Shown here: piece by piece, positions 7,073 to 8,683 of the stretch
Layout: every line of letters starts with the position of its first letter
How positions within the stretch are numbered: the stretch's first letter is position 1
Assembly (NCBI GenBank): GCA_964405455.1
Contig: CAYOOA010000087.1
Span: forward strand, 1-8,683
Length of the DNA stretch: 8,683 nt
Direction: 5' to 3'
Source: CALESS01 sp964405455
Lineage (GTDB): Bacteria; Chloroflexota; Anaerolineae; Anaerolineales; Anaerolineaceae
Notes under the pieces: model-generated
What the model saw: the letters and a program-made list of their open reading frames with translations, nothing else
Databases searched by the model: none
Told to the model about the DNA's origin: nothing
Position numbers and translations under genes: made by a program

Positions 7073-7101
7073 TTGATACTTCAATGATGGCTGCATGTTA
7101 T
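7073..7101 (+). promoter_or_regulatory. Weak candidate promoter for the small protein and kelch lipoprotein
   Basis: TTGATA (7073-7078) is followed after 17 nt by TGTTAT (7096-7101, four of six consensus bases). It lies in the AT-rich divergent spacer, about 60 bp before the small gene. A second TTGATA at 7062 has no matching -10. The spacer probably also binds a regulator, but no clear operator repeat was found. Confidence 0.3.
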
Positions 7102-7160
7102 TAACAAAATAGATTTTTCGTATTCCATGTTGTTCTGCTTTCCTCAACAGGGAGGCCGTT

Positions 7161-7370
7161 TTGTCCCGAGCTCAACCCAACTACAAATCCTACATGCTGC
7201 GCTTATGGAGAGTCAAATACGGCAAGAGGGACACCTGGCGCGCCTCCCTGGAAAATGCGGAGAGCGGTGAAATCACCGGCTTTGTGACCCTGAAGAAACT
7301 GATAGAGTTCTTGCAGAAGTTGGATAACGAGTTAGAGATCAAGGAAAGTAAAAAGCAGAATGGAGGTTAA
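7161..7370 (+). CDS. Small conserved-type protein (69 aa), function unknown
   Basis: The predicted product begins SRAQPNYKSYMLRLWRVKYG and continues with TWRASLENAESGEITGFVTLKKLIEFLQKL. This arrangement (Y-x-LRLWRV, then WRASLEN..SGE..GF..L..L..FL) resembles small uncharacterised proteins that I recall from Chloroflexota genomes near large regulators. No Pfam name can be given. It should be cytosolic, with a short beta-rich core ending in an amphipathic helix and a lysine-rich tail. The start is a TTG at 7161 placed 5 nt after GGGAGG (7150-7155); an internal ATG at 7194 lacks such a site and would remove the conserved-looking SYMLRLW. It lies divergent from the BTAD regulator and 64 bp upstream of the kelch lipoprotein. 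The pattern could suit a partner or modulator of the regulator, but that is speculation. Confidence 0.72.
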   Translation: MSRAQPNYKSYMLRLWRVKYGKRDTWRASLENAESGEITGFVTLKKLIEFLQKLDNELEIKESKKQNGG

Positions 7371-7434
7371 GTGATAAAGACACCAATTTCAACAGCAGAC
7401 TGTCAGGCTGTGCTTTTTTTGTCAGGAGGATGAA

Positions 7435-8550
7435 ATGAAAAGGAAAACTTTGGTCTATGGCTTTTTTTTAGCCGTGCTAATTTTTAGTCCGCTGCTTGGC
7501 GGCTGCGGTAGAACACTCCAAGAATCAGAACCTACTGCCATCCCAACACAGGTACCGGAACCTACCGCCACCCCTACACAGGAACCGGAGCCTACTGCCG
7601 TCCCAACGCAAGAATTGGGTCAATGGACCCCTGTCACCCCATTGCCTGAGGAATTGGGATCTGGAGTGATACGCTGCAACGAGTCCCCCGACAGTTTCTA
7701 TATAGCAGGTGGGGTTGTTGGAGAGGTGGAGACCTCTAATCGGACCTATCGCTATGATATCAAGACAGCGACCTGGCATCGATTGGCCAACATGCCCACA
7801 CCGCTTCGTTTTTCTGGAATCACCTGCTACGAGGGGAAAATCTATATGGCAGGAGGTTGGGATATGGACATAATGGACGTTTTCTTAATCTACGATCTCC
7901 AAACAGACCAATGGAGCAGAGGTAGCCCCATTCCAGGACCGGTATGGGGTGCCGCGATGGGCGCCTGGGAGGGAAAACTTTACCTGGTGGGAGGTAACCG
8001 GGGTGAAAATAACCTCGTTTCCGAAAATAAGGTGGATGTCTATGACATTGCCACCCAGACATGGACCGCAGGTGGAGGAGCAGATATGCCCACCGCAAGC
8101 GGTTTCTATGCTCATGTACAGTCCGGGCCTTACCTGTATGTGGCGGGTGGTTTTTCTGGCGATTTCAATAAGAATATTAACCTTACCCAGCGTTATGATA
8201 TGAGCACAAACACCTGGGAGTTAGGGCCAACCTTCACCAGCGCGCGGGCCTACGGTCAATTGGTCGCCACCAGTTCGCACCTGTACAGTGCAGGCGGAGA
8301 CCTAAACGGTGGAGAAATCGCCGATATGACCAACATAATGGAAGTACTCGATCTGTCTACCTGGCCGGAAGGCAAATGGACAGACCTGGGTCGCCGGCTA
8401 CCCGCCCCGAGCTTGTCTTTCTCCTCGACTTGCACGGATATCTTGACCGATGGAGAAATCTGGGAGGTGGGCGGTATGAATACTGATACCTGGCAGTTAA
8501 CAAAAGAGGTTTACTACCTGCCCATCAACGATACGTGCCCGGACGAGTAA
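7435..8550 (+). CDS. Kelch-repeat lipoprotein
   Basis: This is a secreted, lipid-anchored beta-propeller protein. A lipoprotein signal peptide (MKRKTLVYGFFLAVLIFSPL) ends in LGGC with the lipidated Cys24. Next is a Pro/Thr/Glu linker of three ten-residue repeats (32-61), then a 300-residue domain with six kelch-like units. Their Gly-Gly doublets are at 92-93, 140-141, 186-187, 238-239, 287-288 and 346-347, most followed by a Tyr-Asp (YD) or LDL strand and a Trp (TATWHRL, TDQWSRG, TQTWTAG, TNTWELG, EGKWTDL). Six blades would close one propeller facing outward from the cell membrane, as a binding surface for protein or sugar. No catalytic residues are evident, and family function varies too widely to predict a ligand. 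The start has AGGAGG (7424-7429) 5 nt before ATG. It follows the small protein gene by 64 bp, probably in the same transcript. Confidence 0.88.
   Translation: MKRKTLVYGFFLAVLIFSPLLGGCGRTLQESEPTAIPTQVPEPTATPTQEPEPTAVPTQELGQWTPVTPLPEELGSGVIRCNESPDSFYIAGGVVGEVETSNRTYRYDIKTATWHRLANMPTPLRFSGITCYEGKIYMAGGWDMDIMDVFLIYDLQTDQWSRGSPIPGPVWGAAMGAWEGKLYLVGGNRGENNLVSENKVDVYDIATQTWTAGGGADMPTASGFYAHVQSGPYLYVAGGFSGDFNKNINLTQRYDMSTNTWELGPTFTSARAYGQLVATSSHLYSAGGDLNGGEIADMTNIMEVLDLSTWPEGKWTDLGRRLPAPSLSFSSTCTDILTDGEIWEVGGMNTDTWQLTKEVYYLPINDTCPDE
7528..7617 (+). repeat. Three 30-bp tandem repeats encoding the EPTAxPTQxP linker
   Basis: Units 7528-7557, 7558-7587 and 7588-7617 encode EPTAIPTQVP, EPTATPTQEP and EPTAVPTQEL. 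Units 1 and 2 differ at four of 30 bases and unit 3 differs from unit 1 at seven. They form a flexible spacer between the lipid anchor and the propeller; number of copies may vary between strains by slippage. Confidence 0.9.
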
Positions 8551-8571
8551 GACCAGGTACAATCGCAAACC

Positions 8572-8620
8572 AAAAAGGGTATGGGATCTGGATGTTGTCA
8601 TCACCCGGATCTCATACCCT
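8572..8620 (-). terminator. Intrinsic terminator for the second 5S rRNA copy
   Basis: A long hairpin pairs 8576-8594 with 8602-8620 (19 positions, two G-U wobbles and one mismatch) around a 7-nt loop. On the - strand it is followed at once by TTTTT (8576-8572), so it terminates transcripts entering from the 5S copy at the right edge. On the + strand no T tract follows, so it is at best a weak end for the kelch gene 22 bp upstream. Confidence 0.8.
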
Positions 8621-8628
8621 CTAGAGTC

Positions 8629-8683
8629 AAATGAAAAAAGTCTTTTGGCAATGACCTACTCTCCCGGGAGGTCGCCCTCCAAG
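8629..8683. repeat. 55-bp direct repeat, copy 2, at the window end
   Basis: Exact copy of 3362-3416. It ends exactly with the window, so its true length to the right cannot be known. See the finding on the 55-mer and the assembly edge. Confidence 0.97.
8643..8683 (-). rRNA. rrf: 5S ribosomal RNA, second copy, partial (3' 41 nt)
   Basis: The 41 bases are identical to the 3' end of the complete 5S gene at 3376-3416, including the complement of GGGAGAGTAGG and CATTGCC. The remainder of the gene lies beyond the window. Its downstream flank differs from that of the first copy from 8628 leftward, so it is a separate gene copy or a repeat junction, not the same locus read twice. Confidence 0.85.

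Noticed and set aside
7394..7420. AGCA...TGCT followed by seven T's between the small protein and the kelch gene, as a terminator or attenuator
   Set aside because: Only four outer base pairs form before mismatches appear, so the stem is too weak to call.
3417..8628. A transposon or integrated element between the two 5S repeats
   Set aside because: No transposase, integrase or terminal inverted repeats are visible; the repeats are rRNA sequence and are better explained by 5S copies or an assembly edge.
1..8683. CRISPR arrays, tRNA genes, riboswitches
   Set aside because: No regularly spaced repeats, no tRNA cloverleaf pattern and no recognised riboswitch core were seen on reading both strands.

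Overview
The window looks like an assembled contig from a Chloroflexota bacterium, most likely Anaerolineae. No marker gene is present, so this is inferred from the gene styles: a heliorhodopsin, a very large BTAD/NB-ARC/TPR regulator carrying a Cys/His cluster, a tiny protein with a 'SYxLRLWRV' start, and a lipoprotein with a repeated EPTAxPTQ linker. The 5S rRNA gene is not linked to a visible 23S gene, which also occurs in this phylum.

Left part (1-3260, + strand). Five closely spaced genes form a probable operon: a heliorhodopsin missing only its first residues at the window edge, a flavodoxin-fold NAD(P)H:FMN/quinone reductase, a DUF1295 membrane protein of the steroid 5-alpha-reductase-like superfamily, a three-helix DUF1475 protein, and an unrecognised five-helix membrane protein. 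Gaps are 44, 50, 14 and 6 bp, and a strong intrinsic terminator (3232-3260) closes the unit. Four of the five products are integral membrane proteins and the fifth is a flavin enzyme, which suggests a light- or redox-linked membrane function.

Middle (3300-7050, - strand). A 5S rRNA gene with its own downstream hairpin lies on the - strand. It follows, with a 138-bp gap, a 1121-residue transcriptional regulator (winged helix, Cys/His cluster, BTAD, NB-ARC-type ATPase, TPR). The regulator has a good sigma70-type promoter and a short leader with an AGGAGG ribosome binding site.

Right part (7050-8683, + strand). Divergent from the regulator are a 69-residue conserved-looking small protein and a six-bladed kelch lipoprotein, probably co-transcribed. 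The window ends 41 bases into a second, - strand 5S rRNA copy, which has a different downstream terminator hairpin. The last 55 bases exactly repeat 3362-3416. Such an exact 55-mer at a sequence end is what an assembler using k=55 leaves at a repeat, so the right edge is probably an assembly break at the 5S repeat. The 5267-bp unit between the repeats could also be a tandem or circular structure.

The points most worth following up are the heliorhodopsin-headed operon, the meaning of the 5S direct repeats, the odd helix I of the complete 5S copy, and the regulator/small protein/kelch lipoprotein module.
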